A stretch of 40,864 bases of DNA. Origin: an uncultured bacterium. GTDB lineage: Bacteria > Cyanobacteriota > Vampirovibrionia > Gastranaerophilales > Gastranaerophilaceae. The first letter of the stretch is position 1. Each line of letters opens with the position of its first letter. Location of the stretch: assembly GCA_945833895.1 (NCBI GenBank), contig CAMAGQ010000001.1, positions 1 through 40,864 on the forward strand. The letters run 5' to 3'. The notes under the pieces are model-generated. The model searched no databases, was not told where the DNA came from, and saw nothing but the letters and a program-made list of their open reading frames with translations. The position numbers were made by a program, and so were the translations under genes. Of the stretch, positions 1 to 8,030 are shown one piece after another.

Positions 1-100
1 AATCCCATGCAAGTCTTGTCAGGTTGTAAGACTAACGTTCATTAAGAAATTCTGCTCTCTCCAAATGTGTGAGGAAAAAATTTTTTGGTTTATATTTTAC

Positions 101-129
101 TTGAAATAATTTTATGTTTCAGATAGAAT
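101..129 (+). promoter_or_regulatory. Sigma-70 promoter of tRNA-Arg
   Basis: A -35 box TTGAAA (101-106) and a -10 box TAGAAT (124-129) are separated by exactly 17 bp. Transcription would begin near 136, about 16 nt before the tRNA. The same TTGAAA hexamer with 17-bp spacing recurs at the clpC promoter in this window, which supports both calls. Confidence 0.7.
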
Positions 130-151
130 AGTGATGCAGACAATAGAATAT

Positions 152-225
<74 letters not shown>

Positions 226-228
226 TTT

Positions 229-262
229 AGAAAGAGGACAGAAAAATTTCTATCCTCTTTCT
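229..262 (+). terminator. Hairpin downstream of tRNA-Arg
   Basis: A perfect 10-bp stem (229-238 with 253-262, AGAAAGAGGA against TCCTCTTTCT) follows four bases after the tRNA. Only a short ATTT follows, so it may act as a processing boundary or a weak terminator rather than a strong one. Confidence 0.5.
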
Positions 263-283
263 ATTTGGAAAGGTCTTAATAAT

Positions 284-328
284 AAAACAGTTACAAATTG
301 GTTAAAAATTCCGCATTGTAACTGTTTT
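284..328. terminator. Bidirectional intrinsic terminator
   Basis: A perfect 13-bp inverted repeat (284-296 with 316-328) has arms starting AAAA and ending TTTT, so a U-run follows the stem on either strand. It sits between tRNA-Arg (rightward) and the end of the leftward glycosyltransferase gene, and would serve both. Confidence 0.75.
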
Positions 329-348
329 AAGTTAGTTTATTTTAAATA

Positions 349-2985
349 TTAAACCGCTTTGTCGAGTTTTCTTTCAGCAGATTTATGATTGTTTCTATAA
401 AGAAGATATCCGCCTGTGAGAACCGCAACTCCACCGATAATTCCGTAGATTAACTTCATTGGGCGAGTTTTTGCAACAGTTCCGAGAATTTCTTCCGCAC
501 ACTCTCTGTATTCGCCGAATTTACCCGTTACTCTTTGTAATGGTCCCATATTTCTTGATGTGATAGGTTTGTCATATTCAAAAATATCTTCCATATAACG
601 CATGTTTGCACTCTTGCCATGGTTATATTCGTTGTTATTGTGCCAATCTACAAGTTCTTCAATGTTCTTTTTAGACATTGCCAGATATTCATCTTTATTG
701 TTTGTGTACTGGTCAATGAATTTTCTGAATATTTCAGCAACTTGCGGTTTTTGTCTGTTACAACGTGCCTCGTCAATTTCTTTTTCAGAATTTGCATAAG
801 TCAATCCGTAACGTTCAGGTCTGCCTTCTACAACTTCCTTAGTCAAAAATCCGTTTTTCTCGTTTGTATAATCGACAGGACCGCCTGTTGCGGTTGTTCC
901 GTACGGAGTTCCTGCAATTTTTGATTCAAGCGGTGTAATTCCGCACATTTCACGACGTGATGTAAACAAACAATAGTGAACACATCCTACAAATCTGTTA
1001 GGTGTGAAACCTTCAATATTCATATAATTATGTCTGTAGATTCCGCCGTCAAGGTTCCAGATTTCTTCTGCATCACGTTTTAATGCCTGATAATCAGCAG
1101 CACCCTTATCCCAAGGACCTGCACCCGTGATAAGTTTTACTCTTTGTTTAACTTCTTTTGGAATATTCTTGTCTTTTAGAAATTCAAGAAATCCGCCGGT
1201 TGTCATGTTATAACCCTTTTGCTCATCAGGTCTGCCGTAACCAAATACGATAATATCTCCGTCTTTAACTTGAGAAATATATCCCCAAACGTTGTGACCG
1301 TCTTTAATTTGAGTTTCATTAAAGAAGAGTTTATTCAAAGCATCTTGTCCTTTTTTACCCGCTTCTTCAATTACGCCTGACAGCCATTTTGCGTTCTTTT
1401 CTTTCGCTGCGACAACATCTTTAATGTCAGTTGTTATATTTTGATTTACAGCCTTTTTCTCAGGTGATTTTTCAAGTTCAGCCATAAAATCTTTAAGTTC
1501 ATCAGGTTTTACGTAGGTGAACGGAGTGTAACCTTTTTTCACTTCGGGTAGTGAAAGTCCGTTATCTCCTCTGCCAAAATTTGCATCAGGATTTCCGAGG
1601 CTTAAGTTTGCAGGAGTTGCACCGTTGAGTACTGATTTTGTTTCAATTGCCGCATAATCATCTGTTAAAAATTTTGCAGCATCAGGAGTTTCCTGACTCT
1701 TCATTTCTTTGTCAAACTGGTAAGATACCGTTCCTGTTGAAATGTTCTCAGGGTTTACTCCTGCAGATGAAATACCTACTTTCAAAATATTATATGTTCC
1801 CGCACCGTCTCTAAAGTTTCTCAAATATGGTGAAACTACTGACCATGCAATTTGTTGTTCTCTTGGTGTTAAGGCTTCGGCATTTTGAATTCCAAATTTT
1901 TGAGCCTTTGCAAGAATATCAAAATCAGGAAGTGATTTCATCGTTTCAGCATCTGCGGCATCCCCAACAACAGAAATCATTTTAAACGGGTCGCTTGTTA
2001 ATCCCTGATAATTTCTACCGGTGTTGTGAGCGATAATGTGAACTTTTAACCCGTTTGCATCGGTGTCACCTGCAGCAGACATATTAGCAACGTGGTTGCC
2101 GTAAGTATGTGCAATTCTGTCGTGAGCAATTACGTTTGCAGGGTTGAAAAATCCAAATTCTTCAGTATTCATCTGTTTGTGGATTGCCTGCGTTAACACT
2201 CTCATGCCGTCTGAATTTGAAATTTCGGCTTCAAACGGAACATTTCCCCAACAGTCGTAAGCGTAAGGTTTTGAAGCCCTTGCTAAGTCAGGTGTGTAGT
2301 AAAAATAATTTGGATGCTCTTTTAACTTGTTGTATTTCGGGTTTTGTTTTGAAATTTGCAATATTGCATACGGAATTGTATCAACTTCCCCAAGCATGTG
2401 TGATGATGGACGTGAAACAGTTCCAGTTATTTTTGGAGGGTCAAGCAAGCAGTATTTTGACTCTAAAACCCCTGTCTCTTTGTTAGGAATAGGTTTACTT
2501 TGTATAACATGGTGTACTTCCGATTCCTTTAAGTTGAATTTTTTTGCTACATCAGACAAGGTTTCGCCAATATTAGCACTGTAAAAGTTTTTCTCAGGAA
2601 TTACATCCGGTGTTACGCTCATGCCTGCAGGATATTCACTCTCAGGCATAAGTACAAATTTGTAACCGCCTTTAGGGTTGTTGTGTTCCCAGAATGGCAT
2701 AAAACTTCTTGCATCAACTTTTTCGTGTTTTATTAAACTTGCAGGAAGTTCTTCTCCGACAACACCTTCTCCGCCCGCAAATGCTTCAGACAGACCTAAG
2801 CCCTTATTTTCAGGCGTAATTGAGGCAACTTGATTTAAGTTTTTTATCCCGCCGGTGAATGTTAACATAACAATTTTTTGTGTGTTTTGTGTATTTTGAG
2901 TATGACTTACAGGATTACTTTTCTCTGCTTTTAATTTTGCAGCCTGATTTCCTGAATAATACCCCACTATAGAATTTACACGCAT
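349..2985 (-). CDS. Membrane-anchored GT5-like glycosyltransferase with LysM-like insert
   Basis: An 878-aa protein with a split starch/glycogen-synthase-like GT-B fold. The N-terminal half (about 36-130 and 195-400) has an ASITPENKGLG...GGEG segment corresponding to the KxGGL loop of glycogen synthases, but the lysine is absent. The C-terminal half has GRPDEQKG (about 584-591, SRLxxQKG-like, with Arg and Lys kept) and SRREMCGITPLE (about 676-687), matching the E-x-C-G nucleotide-sugar site. Residues about 133-182 look like a LysM domain inserted in the N-terminal half. One membrane segment (about 843-862) and a basic tail end the protein. Glycogen synthases are normally about 480 aa and soluble, so this may glycosylate an envelope polymer; that is inference. 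AGGTGG lies 5 nt before the ATG. It is monocistronic, between terminators on both sides. Confidence 0.75.
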   Translation of the reverse strand: MRVNSIVGYYSGNQAAKLKAEKSNPVSHTQNTQNTQKIVMLTFTGGIKNLNQVASITPENKGLGLSEAFAGGEGVVGEELPASLIKHEKVDARSFMPFWEHNNPKGGYKFVLMPESEYPAGMSVTPDVIPEKNFYSANIGETLSDVAKKFNLKESEVHHVIQSKPIPNKETGVLESKYCLLDPPKITGTVSRPSSHMLGEVDTIPYAILQISKQNPKYNKLKEHPNYFYYTPDLARASKPYAYDCWGNVPFEAEISNSDGMRVLTQAIHKQMNTEEFGFFNPANVIAHDRIAHTYGNHVANMSAAGDTDANGLKVHIIAHNTGRNYQGLTSDPFKMISVVGDAADAETMKSLPDFDILAKAQKFGIQNAEALTPREQQIAWSVVSPYLRNFRDGAGTYNILKVGISSAGVNPENISTGTVSYQFDKEMKSQETPDAAKFLTDDYAAIETKSVLNGATPANLSLGNPDANFGRGDNGLSLPEVKKGYTPFTYVKPDELKDFMAELEKSPEKKAVNQNITTDIKDVVAAKEKNAKWLSGVIEEAGKKGQDALNKLFFNETQIKDGHNVWGYISQVKDGDIIVFGYGRPDEQKGYNMTTGGFLEFLKDKNIPKEVKQRVKLITGAGPWDKGAADYQALKRDAEEIWNLDGGIYRHNYMNIEGFTPNRFVGCVHYCLFTSRREMCGITPLESKIAGTPYGTTATGGPVDYTNEKNGFLTKEVVEGRPERYGLTYANSEKEIDEARCNRQKPQVAEIFRKFIDQYTNNKDEYLAMSKKNIEELVDWHNNNEYNHGKSANMRYMEDIFEYDKPITSRNMGPLQRVTGKFGEYRECAEEILGTVAKTRPMKLIYGIIGGVAVLTGGYLLYRNNHKSAERKLDKAV

Positions 2986-3080
2986 GATTGACCACCTATC
3001 TCTTTCGACATATATCCATTTATCTTTTATACTAAAACCCGTGAATTAATTTTTTGTCATTTTTGCAGAAAATATTAAGA

Positions 3081-3116
3081 AAACGTTACATAGTTCTTAA
3101 ACTGGACTATGTAACG
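3081..3116 (-). terminator. clpC intrinsic terminator
   Basis: An 11-bp stem (3084-3094 with 3106-3116, CGTTACATAGT) begins 10 bases after the clpC stop codon. On the minus strand it is followed by TTTTCTT. It separates clpC from the glycosyltransferase gene downstream. Confidence 0.75.
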
Positions 3117-3126
3117 CTTATTCTAT

Positions 3127-5637
3127 CTATATAGATGTTGTTTCTTCTACTATTTCAACATCTTTATCTTTTTTTGTCCTTTTCTTTGCTTTATCAAAAG
3201 CAATTTTGCCATCAACCAATGTTACCTTAATAACATCGCCGGGACCGTATTTACCTGAAAGAATTTCCTCGGCAAGGCTGTCTTCCATTTTACGTTGAAT
3301 TAAACGACGTAACGGTCTTGCACCATAAGCCTCCGAGTATCCGTTTTCGGCAAGATGATCTTTAACTTCATCTGATACCTCAACGCTCAAGTCTTTTTCA
3401 GCCAGACGTTTGAACAAGTCTTTAAGCATTAAGTCTACAATCTGTCTGATTTCTTCTTTAGAAAGATGAGCGAATACGATTGTTTCATCAATTCTGTTAA
3501 GAAATTCAGGTCTAAATGCCTTTTTCATTTCTTCGCTAACAGTATCTTTCAATTTTTCGTACTTGCTCTTAGACTCGTCTTCAGCAGTTGAGAAACCTAA
3601 CTTAGAAGTATTCGTAATCATGCTTGCACCGACGTTTGAAGTCATGATAATAACAGTGTTTTTGAAACTTACGTGACGACCTTTAGAGTCTGTCAATCTG
3701 CCATCATCAAGGATTTGAAGCATAATATTAAATACATCAGGGTGAGCTTTTTCGATTTCATCAAAAAGTACAACCGAATAAGGTTTCTTTCTGACAAGTT
3801 CGCTCAAGTGACCGCCGTCATCATAACCGACATACCCCGGAGGTGAACCGATTAATTTTGCGGTTGAATGTTTTTCCATAAATTCTGACATATCAACTCT
3901 GAGCATGTTATCTTCAGAACCAAACATTGCTTCTGCTAAAGCCTTGGCTAATTCGGTTTTACCAACACCTGTAGGTCCGCAGAAGATAAAACTTCCGATT
4001 GGTCTGTTTGGTGCTTTCAAACCGACTCTTGCACGTCTGATAGCTTTTGAAATAGCAACAATAGCATCGTGTTGACCGATAACACGTTGATGAAGGGTAT
4101 CTTCAAGTTTCAACAATCTTTCACTTTCGCCTTCTGTCAACTTGGTAACAGGAACACCTGTCATCATTGCGATTACTTCTGCAACGTTTTCCGCTGTAAC
4201 TGTTGCTTTGTTTGCTTCGTTTTCATCACGCCATTTGTCAGAAATTTCTCTGATTTTGTCTTTTAAGTCTGCTTCATCATCTCTCAGTTGAGAAGCAACG
4301 TCAAATTCTTTGTTTCTGATTGCTTCTTCTTTTTCTCTAACCAAGGATTTTAACTGTTTTTCAAGTTCTTTACCCTCAGGTGAGATGTTTGAAACCTTCA
4401 ATCTAACCTTTGAACTTGCTTCATCTATGACATCAATTGCTTTGTCAGGTAAAAATCTGTCGTTTACATATTTACTTGACAATTTTACCGCTGCAACAAT
4501 TGCTTCATCTGAAATTATAAGTTTGTGGTGTTCTTCGTATTTCGGTTTCAAACCTTTGATGATTTCAATTGATTCTTCAATTGTAGGCTCATCAATTTGA
4601 ACAGGTTGGAAGCGTCTTTCAAGTGCAGAATCTTTTTCGATATATTTTCTGTACTCGTCAGAAGTTGTAGCACCGATAACTTGAATTTCGCCACGTGATA
4701 ATGCAGGTTTTAAGATATTTGCAGCATCAATAGCACCTTCTGCCGCACCTGCACCAATCAAGGTATGCATTTCATCAATTACAAGAATAATATTTCCTGC
4801 TTGACGAATTTCGTCCATAATTTTCTTCAATCGTTCTTCAAATTCACCACGGTATTTTGTACCTGCAACAAGCAAGCCCATGTCTAACTGGATGACTTTT
4901 TTACCGTCAAGAATATCAGGAACTTCCGCATTAACAATTCTTGTTGCTAAACCTTCTGCAACTGCGGTTTTACCGACACCCGGTTCACCAAGTAATACAG
5001 GGTTATTTTTGGTTCTTCTTGCAAGAATTTGAATAACACGTTCAATTTCTTTTTCTCTGCCGACAACAGGGTCAAGTCTTAACTCTTGAGCCGCAAGTGT
5101 TAAATCTCTGCCAAATTCATCAAGGCTCGGGGTTTTTGTTTTTCCGCTTGATGATGAACTTGAACTTGAAGAAGAACTTGAAGAACCTGTAGTTGTAGTT
5201 TTAGATTCACCAAGCATTTTAACAACATTGCTTCTGACTTTATTTAAGTCAACTCCAAGTTGCTCAAGAACACGTGCCGCAACACCTTCACCTTCACGGA
5301 TTAAACCTAAAAGCAGGTGCTCGGTACCGATGTAATTGTGACCTAATTGTCTTGCTTCATCCCAAGATAATTCAAGAACTCGTTTTGCTCTTGGTGTGAA
5401 CGGAATTTCTACCGCAACAAACCCTGAACCTCTGCCGATAACTTTTTCAACTTCAGTTCTTGCATCTTTGAGATTAACCCCCATTGATTTTAGGGTTTTT
5501 GCAGCTACGCCCGTACCTTCGCCGATTAGTCCAAGCAAAATTTGCTCGGTTCCAACAAAGTTATGTCCTAATCTTCGAGCTTCTTCCTGGGCAAGCATTA
5601 TAACTTTTATTGCCTTTTCTGTAAAACGTTCGAACAT
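3127..5637 (-). CDS. clpC: ATP-dependent Clp protease ATPase subunit ClpC
   Basis: An 836-aa Hsp100 unfoldase that feeds substrates to ClpP. It has two N-terminal Clp_N repeats (about 1-140), a first AAA+ module with Walker A GEPGVGKT, a UVR-type coiled linker (KEEAIRNKEFDVASQLRD), a second AAA+ module with GPTGVGKT, and a C-terminal Clp D2 domain. Length matches ClpC rather than ClpB (no long middle domain) or ClpA (UVR linker present). A run of 13 consecutive serines joins the N domain to the first AAA+ module, encoded by mixed TCN and AGY codons. AGGAGT lies 6 nt before the ATG. It lies downstream of smpB but has its own strong promoter. No McsA, McsB, CtsR or ClpP gene is in the window, so partners must be elsewhere. 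Confidence 0.97.
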   Translation of the reverse strand: MFERFTEKAIKVIMLAQEEARRLGHNFVGTEQILLGLIGEGTGVAAKTLKSMGVNLKDARTEVEKVIGRGSGFVAVEIPFTPRAKRVLELSWDEARQLGHNYIGTEHLLLGLIREGEGVAARVLEQLGVDLNKVRSNVVKMLGESKTTTTGSSSSSSSSSSSSSGKTKTPSLDEFGRDLTLAAQELRLDPVVGREKEIERVIQILARRTKNNPVLLGEPGVGKTAVAEGLATRIVNAEVPDILDGKKVIQLDMGLLVAGTKYRGEFEERLKKIMDEIRQAGNIILVIDEMHTLIGAGAAEGAIDAANILKPALSRGEIQVIGATTSDEYRKYIEKDSALERRFQPVQIDEPTIEESIEIIKGLKPKYEEHHKLIISDEAIVAAVKLSSKYVNDRFLPDKAIDVIDEASSKVRLKVSNISPEGKELEKQLKSLVREKEEAIRNKEFDVASQLRDDEADLKDKIREISDKWRDENEANKATVTAENVAEVIAMMTGVPVTKLTEGESERLLKLEDTLHQRVIGQHDAIVAISKAIRRARVGLKAPNRPIGSFIFCGPTGVGKTELAKALAEAMFGSEDNMLRVDMSEFMEKHSTAKLIGSPPGYVGYDDGGHLSELVRKKPYSVVLFDEIEKAHPDVFNIMLQILDDGRLTDSKGRHVSFKNTVIIMTSNVGASMITNTSKLGFSTAEDESKSKYEKLKDTVSEEMKKAFRPEFLNRIDETIVFAHLSKEEIRQIVDLMLKDLFKRLAEKDLSVEVSDEVKDHLAENGYSEAYGARPLRRLIQRKMEDSLAEEILSGKYGPGDVIKVTLVDGKIAFDKAKKRTKKDKDVEIVEETTSI

Positions 5638-5666
5638 TATTTACTCCTATCTCTCCTTATAGAAAA

Positions 5667-5695
5667 ATTATACACAAAATATAAAAAACTTTCAA
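5667..5695 (-). promoter_or_regulatory. clpC promoter
   Basis: On the minus strand, TTGAAA (5690-5695) and a perfect TATAAT (5667-5672) are 17 bp apart. The predicted start, near 5660, leaves a leader of about 22 nt containing the AGGAGT ribosome site. This is the best sigma-70 promoter in the window and fits a highly expressed gene. Confidence 0.85.
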
Positions 5696-5704
5696 TATGT
5701 TAAG

Positions 5705-5726
5705 AGTGGTAAATATATTTACTACT
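5705..5726. promoter_or_regulatory. 22-bp palindrome, candidate operator upstream of clpC
   Basis: The half-sites AGTGGTAAATA and TATTTACTACT are reverse complements at 10 of 11 positions and have no spacer. The centre lies about 55 bp upstream of the predicted clpC start, just behind the -35 box, where an activator or repressor could bind. It does not match the CtsR heptad repeat. The alternative is a weak smpB terminator, but no T-run follows on the minus strand. GGTAAATATATTTA recurs at 17415-17428. Confidence 0.4.
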
Positions 5727-5733
5727 TTATTAT

Positions 5734-6180
5734 TTAATATTTTAACTTTCTGTCTATTTCTCTTTGCTGGTCTTTTTTAGCAAGTGAATCTCTTTTGTCG
5801 TAAAGTTTTTTACCTTTTGCAAGACCAATTTCAACTTTTGCGTAGCCCTTCAAAATGAAAACTTCTAACGGGACTATTGTGTAGCCGTCTTTTTTAATTT
5901 TGGAGTGCATTTTTAATATTTCTTTTTTTGTCAAAAGAAGTTTGCGAACCCTGTCTGCTTTGTGGTTAAATCGGTTTCCCTGTTCGTATGGAGAAATATG
6001 GCAGTTATACATAAAGATTTCGTTATCTTCAATCTTACAAAAACTGTCTTTCAGATTTATTGCATTCTTTCTTATGGATTTAATCTCTGTTCCGGTCAAG
6101 ACAATTCCTGCTACATATTTTTCAAAAATTGTGTAGTCATGGAACGCTTTTCTGTTGGTTGTAATGATTTTTTTCTCCAT
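5734..6180 (-). CDS. smpB: SsrA-binding protein SmpB
   Basis: A 148-aa protein of normal SmpB length. SmpB binds tmRNA and delivers it to stalled ribosomes. The N-terminal beta-barrel has the diagnostic blocks VLTGTEIKSIR and FMYNCHISPYEQGN, and GLAKGKKLYDKR leads into the basic tail (DSLAKKDQQREIDRKLKY) that occupies the mRNA channel. Its start is 21 nt after the stop of the unknown gene at 6202-6960, so the two are probably cotranscribed. No tmRNA gene is recognisable in the window. Confidence 0.97.
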   Translation of the reverse strand: MEKKIITTNRKAFHDYTIFEKYVAGIVLTGTEIKSIRKNAINLKDSFCKIEDNEIFMYNCHISPYEQGNRFNHKADRVRKLLLTKKEILKMHSKIKKDGYTIVPLEVFILKGYAKVEIGLAKGKKLYDKRDSLAKKDQQREIDRKLKY

Positions 6181-6201
6181 AATCTGATTATATCACAGAG
6201 T

Positions 6202-6960
6202 TTATTTTTTTGAACGTGCTTTTTGGAGGGTTTTTGCCAGTTCCTGTTCAATTATCTGTAATTTTTCATCATACATATAAACATCAGAAGTTATTGCCTT
6301 CTCACTGTATTGAATTCCTAATCTCGGAGTATTGTTAACAATTCTCATGTAATGTTTTTTGTAAACATCGTTACTTTTTGCTTTTATCAAATTGTATCTG
6401 AATAGTTGTAAAGTGTCGATTTTATCGTCAGTAGAAAAAGGTTTTAAAAATTGTTTAAGTGCCTTTTTATCCAATTTGCCTTTTACATCAATTCTATTAA
6501 CGAAAAAGTCATTAATTGTGTCTACATCCATACCTTTATTTAGCATGGTAATTTCACGTCTAAAAAATTTTGGACTTAATATTTCATGAAAATATTGCAA
6601 TGAAATATTTAACAATTTCATAATATTATTATCTTTGAGTTTGTTATCAAGATTGATGTTTTTCCTGAATGTGAAATTGTAGCCCATACATGTCGCTGTT
6701 TCATCGACTAAATGTGTAACGTTCTTTGTTGTATCTTGATAACTGTCTCCGTAAATTATTCTGAAATGTGTTCCCGCTGTTTTTTGTATCTGACGGATGA
6801 ATTTTGTTTTTGTAATTACTCCGTCTGTAAAACTGCTTGTCAAAGTATTATAAAATTTATCGTTCAATTCTCTTGCACGTTCTAAACGTCTTTCTGCTGT
6901 TCCGCGTGCAACTTTTAGGGGTAAAAATGTTTTTGCACCGTTGATTTTAAATACTACCAT
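6202..6960 (-). CDS. Uncharacterised 252-aa basic protein
   Basis: I do not recognise this family. The protein is soluble, with no signal peptide or membrane segment, Lys/Arg-rich, and appears largely helical. A short beta-like start (VVFKINGAKTFLPLKV) is followed by a charged helix (RGTAERRLERARELNDKF). The middle contains FRIIYGDSYQDTTKNVTHLVDE and GYNFTFRKN. The C terminus (IIEQELAKTLQKARSKK) is helical and basic. AAAGGAAT lies upstream of the ATG at a rather long distance (about 11 nt). It precedes smpB by 21 nt, which suggests co-expression but not a shared function. It may be restricted to this lineage. Confidence 0.8.
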   Translation of the reverse strand: MVVFKINGAKTFLPLKVARGTAERRLERARELNDKFYNTLTSSFTDGVITKTKFIRQIQKTAGTHFRIIYGDSYQDTTKNVTHLVDETATCMGYNFTFRKNINLDNKLKDNNIMKLLNISLQYFHEILSPKFFRREITMLNKGMDVDTINDFFVNRIDVKGKLDKKALKQFLKPFSTDDKIDTLQLFRYNLIKAKSNDVYKKHYMRIVNNTPRLGIQYSEKAITSDVYMYDEKLQIIEQELAKTLQKARSKK

Positions 6961-7013
6961 ATTGAACTATTCCTTTCGTATTTATCCACAAAACATCTGA
7001 AAGAAATTTTTTG

Positions 7014-7982
7014 CTAGTTATATAAAAAACATTTACAAATATGGTTATCAGAAATATTAATATTTTGAGGACTTTCTATTTTGCACCTGTCAAAGGCATA
7101 AGGGCATCTGGTATGAAATTTGCAGCCTGACGGCGGGTTTTCAGGTGACGGAAGTTCACCAATCAGTTGAAATTTTTCTTTTCGTGTTTCATTACTAATC
7201 TCCGGTGCTGAACTTAATAAAGCCTTTGTATATGGGTGTTTTGGACAGTTGAATATATCTTCGGTTATGCCGTATTCAACAATTTCACCAAGGTACATTA
7301 TGGCAATTTTGTCTGAAATATATTTTATAACACCTAAATCGTGAGAAATAAATAAAATTGTTAAATTATACTCATCTTTTAACTGTTTAAGCAGGTTGAT
7401 AATTTGAGCCTGAATACTCACATCTAACGCACTGACAGGCTCATCAGCAATGATAATTTGGGGTTCAAGAACAAGAGAGCGTGCTATTGCAATACGCTGT
7501 CTTTGTCCGCCTGAAAACTCGTGTGGATAAAGATTTAACGCATTCTCACTCAAGCCGACGCTGTGAATTTTTTCAAGAACTATCTTATCAATATTTTTTT
7601 TGCCTAAATTTGTGTTAATTTCAAGCGGTTCACTCAAAATTTTACAGATTTTCATTTTTGGATTAAGGCTTGCGTACGGATTTTGGAAAATCATTTGAAC
7701 TTTTTTGTAAAAATCTTTTAAATCAGATTTTTTTGTAAGTTTTAAGATATCTTGCCCGTGCAGGAAAATTTCTCCGTTCTCAGTTTGGATAAGTTTCATA
7801 ATCGCTTTGGCAAGTGTTGATTTGCCGCATCCTGATTCGCCCGCTATTGCTAATATTTCTCCCTTTTTAACAGAGAAAGTCACGTCATTAACCGCATGAA
7901 CAGTTTTTAATCCGCCAAAAATATTCTTTTTTGACTGATAAATAACTTCTAAATTTTTAACTTCTAATATATTTTCTGTCAT
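7014..7982 (-). CDS. Oligopeptide/dipeptide-type ABC transporter ATPase (OppF-like), orphan
   Basis: A 322-aa ABC ATPase energising a peptide or nickel-type importer. Walker A is GESGCGKS (48-55). The Q-loop region is MIFQNPYASLNP, the signature is SGGQRQRIAIARS, Walker B is IIIADEPVSALD, and the switch histidine lies in LFISHDLG. The C-terminal extension ENPPSGCKFHTRCPYAFDRC is the oligo_HPY domain of the OppD/DppD/NikD group; its cysteines may bind an Fe-S cluster in some members. Single length and the KTVHAVNDVTF start favour OppF/DppF. No permease, binding protein or OppD gene is adjacent. No Shine-Dalgarno precedes the ATG, and a good promoter ends 6 nt upstream, so the mRNA may be leaderless. 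Confidence 0.9.
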   Translation of the reverse strand: MTENILEVKNLEVIYQSKKNIFGGLKTVHAVNDVTFSVKKGEILAIAGESGCGKSTLAKAIMKLIQTENGEIFLHGQDILKLTKKSDLKDFYKKVQMIFQNPYASLNPKMKICKILSEPLEINTNLGKKNIDKIVLEKIHSVGLSENALNLYPHEFSGGQRQRIAIARSLVLEPQIIIADEPVSALDVSIQAQIINLLKQLKDEYNLTILFISHDLGVIKYISDKIAIMYLGEIVEYGITEDIFNCPKHPYTKALLSSAPEISNETRKEKFQLIGELPSPENPPSGCKFHTRCPYAFDRCKIESPQNINISDNHICKCFLYN

Positions 7983-7988
7983 GGTTTA

Positions 7989-8017
7989 ATTTTATTTTAA
8001 TCAGATTTTCTGTTCAA
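7989..8017 (-). promoter_or_regulatory. Promoter of the OppF-like gene, predicted leaderless
   Basis: On the minus strand, TTGAAC (8012-8017) and TAAAAT (7989-7994) are 17 bp apart. The -10 box ends 6 nt before the ATG at 7982-7980, so transcription should begin at or next to the A of the start codon. No purine-rich ribosome site lies between them. Confidence 0.6.
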
Positions 8018-8030
8018 TTATCCTATTGTT

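Noticed and set aside
1..100. Possible end of a structured RNA or small protein before tRNA-Arg
   Set aside because: A frame is open from base 2 to 109, but it overlaps the tRNA promoter and has poor composition. No match to 6S, RNase P, SRP or tmRNA ends could be made by eye.
5115..5205. Poly-serine run in ClpC as an assembly artefact or slippage tract
   Set aside because: The 13 serines are encoded by mixed TCT, TCA, AGT and AGC codons, so no homopolymer slippage is possible; it is a normal flexible linker.
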